A stretch of 64,000 bases of DNA from Shinella zoogloeoides (lineage in GTDB: Bacteria > Pseudomonadota > Alphaproteobacteria > Rhizobiales > Rhizobiaceae), in contig NZ_CP131133.1 in the NCBI RefSeq assembly GCF_033705735.1, positions 76,014 to 140,013 on the forward strand. Direction: 5' to 3'. Shown here one piece after another: positions 61,462 through 64,000 of the stretch. Numbering within the stretch: the first letter of the stretch is position 1; each line of letters begins with the position of its first letter. The notes beneath the pieces are model-generated. The model was not told the origin of the DNA, ran no database searches, and saw only the letters and a program-made list of their open reading frames with translations. The position numbers and the translations under genes were made by a program.

Positions 61462-61545
61462 ATGAAGGTTCTCGTGCCAGTTAAGCGCGTGCTCGACTAC
61501 AGCGTTAAGGCCCGTGTTAAAGGTCCTTCACCGAATTCACATTGA
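61462..61545 (+). pseudogene. etfB: 5' fragment of a second etfB
   Basis: ATGAAGGTTCTCGTGCCAGT encodes MKVLVPVKRVLDYSVKARVK, clearly the start of an ETF-beta, then GPSPNSH and a stop. Homology ends near 61522, where ISL3 and IS21 sequence begins. So this catabolic operon once had its own etf genes. GGAG precedes the ATG. Confidence 0.8.
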
Positions 61546-61574
61546 GGCTCTTACGGACGATGAAAGCCTGCCCG

Positions 61575-61667
61575 TGTAGAGGTTGCCCTGGCTCAACAGC
61601 CGCTGGGAGGAAGGGGCACGGAACGCTTCGGCACTCTGGCGTGAGATGAAGACGAAGGGTTTTGTGG
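61575..61667 (+). pseudogene. ISL3-type transposase relic
   Basis: The plus strand reads LNSRWEEGARNASALWREMKTKGF, a segment typical of the C-terminal part of ISL3-family transposases (WE.G..NA.ALWRE). No start, ends or catalytic residues are present. Confidence 0.5.
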
Positions 61668-61811
61668 TGTCAGTACCGGAGCAATACTCCCCAATAGTGC
61701 CGTTTGAATCTTCCCCAGGTGCTGCGGCCGCCGGTCTTCCGGGGCGGGCCCCGGAAGACCGGCGGCGCGTCATCGCCGATACTCCTTCCGATGGTCGGGA
61801 GGGGGATTTTG

Positions 61812-63949
<2,138 letters not shown>

Positions 63950-64000
63950 CTGGGGAATTTTACTTCGGCACTTCTGGGGAAAATTCACGCGGCATTGACA

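Overview
This is a GC-rich (about 62%) accessory replicon segment from an alphaproteobacterium of the order Rhizobiales (Rhizobium/Sinorhizobium/Agrobacterium type). The evidence is the Ti-plasmid-style transfer genes traG-traD-traC / oriT / traA, an imuA-imuB-dnaE2 mutagenesis operon behind an alphaproteobacterial LexA box (GAAC-N7-GAAC), DUF1173/DUF932/DUF736/WGR plasmid genes, a LuxI/LuxR pair, and many IS remnants. No rRNA, tRNA, CRISPR array, integrase or repABC genes are visible, so it is most likely the interior of a large conjugative plasmid (or plasmid-like ICE).

Layout. 1-6 kb: start of a UvrD-like helicase reading off the left edge, then the SOS-controlled ImuAB-DnaE2 translesion cassette. 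6-9 kb: a type IV AbiE toxin-antitoxin pair and low-confidence small ORFs. 9-33 kb: a long, mostly plus-strand block of plasmid housekeeping and probable anti-defence genes: a PP-loop (PAPS-reductase-like) ATPase overlapping a DUF6884-like protein, a 714-aa ParB-like protein, an ArdB/KlcA-like antirestriction protein, DUF932, a GHKL ATPase, DUF1173, a second PP-loop protein, an N6-adenine methyltransferase-like protein, a giant methyltransferase/Strawberry-Notch helicase fusion, a Toprim primase-like protein and a SLOG (DUF2493) protein. Two families of repeated non-coding elements punctuate this block: a purine-rich leader (six copies) and a GC hairpin placed just before the ribosome binding site (five copies, plus one outlier). 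33-38 kb: two type II toxin-antitoxin modules, one lying between duplicated copies of the DUF2493 3' end, then an inverted duplication of a DUF736 gene centred on a 23-bp palindrome, then small genes.

38-50 kb: the conjugation region. traC-traD-traG read left and traA (a 1539-aa relaxase/helicase with two C-terminal BID-like repeats) reads right from an oriT at about 40.84 kb. Directly behind traA lie a small helical protein and an 823-aa zeta toxin whose C-terminus resembles the BID-like transfer signal of TraA; this looks like a conjugation-delivered toxin. A LuxI synthase and a LuxR regulator follow, with a 20-bp dyad between them that could be a lux box.

50-61.5 kb: a metabolic island. 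etfB-etfA-ETF:ubiquinone oxidoreductase (minus strand), a FadR-type GntR regulator, a broken DUF1185 gene, a demethylase-type flavin/iron-sulfur oxidoreductase (dimethylamine dehydrogenase/N-methylproline demethylase family), a short-chain dehydrogenase, a RidA protein, and a 5' fragment of a second etfB. Copies of the dyad TGTCAGACA at the etf promoter, before DUF1185 (one mismatch) and before the demethylase suggest one GntR regulon linking an electron-bifurcated catabolic route (oxidative demethylation of an N-methylated amine or amino acid is the best guess) to the respiratory chain. The island is scarred by remnants of a DDE element, IS110, IS3, IS630 and ISL3 elements, and ends in an intact IS21-type element whose right terminal repeat coincides with the end of the window.
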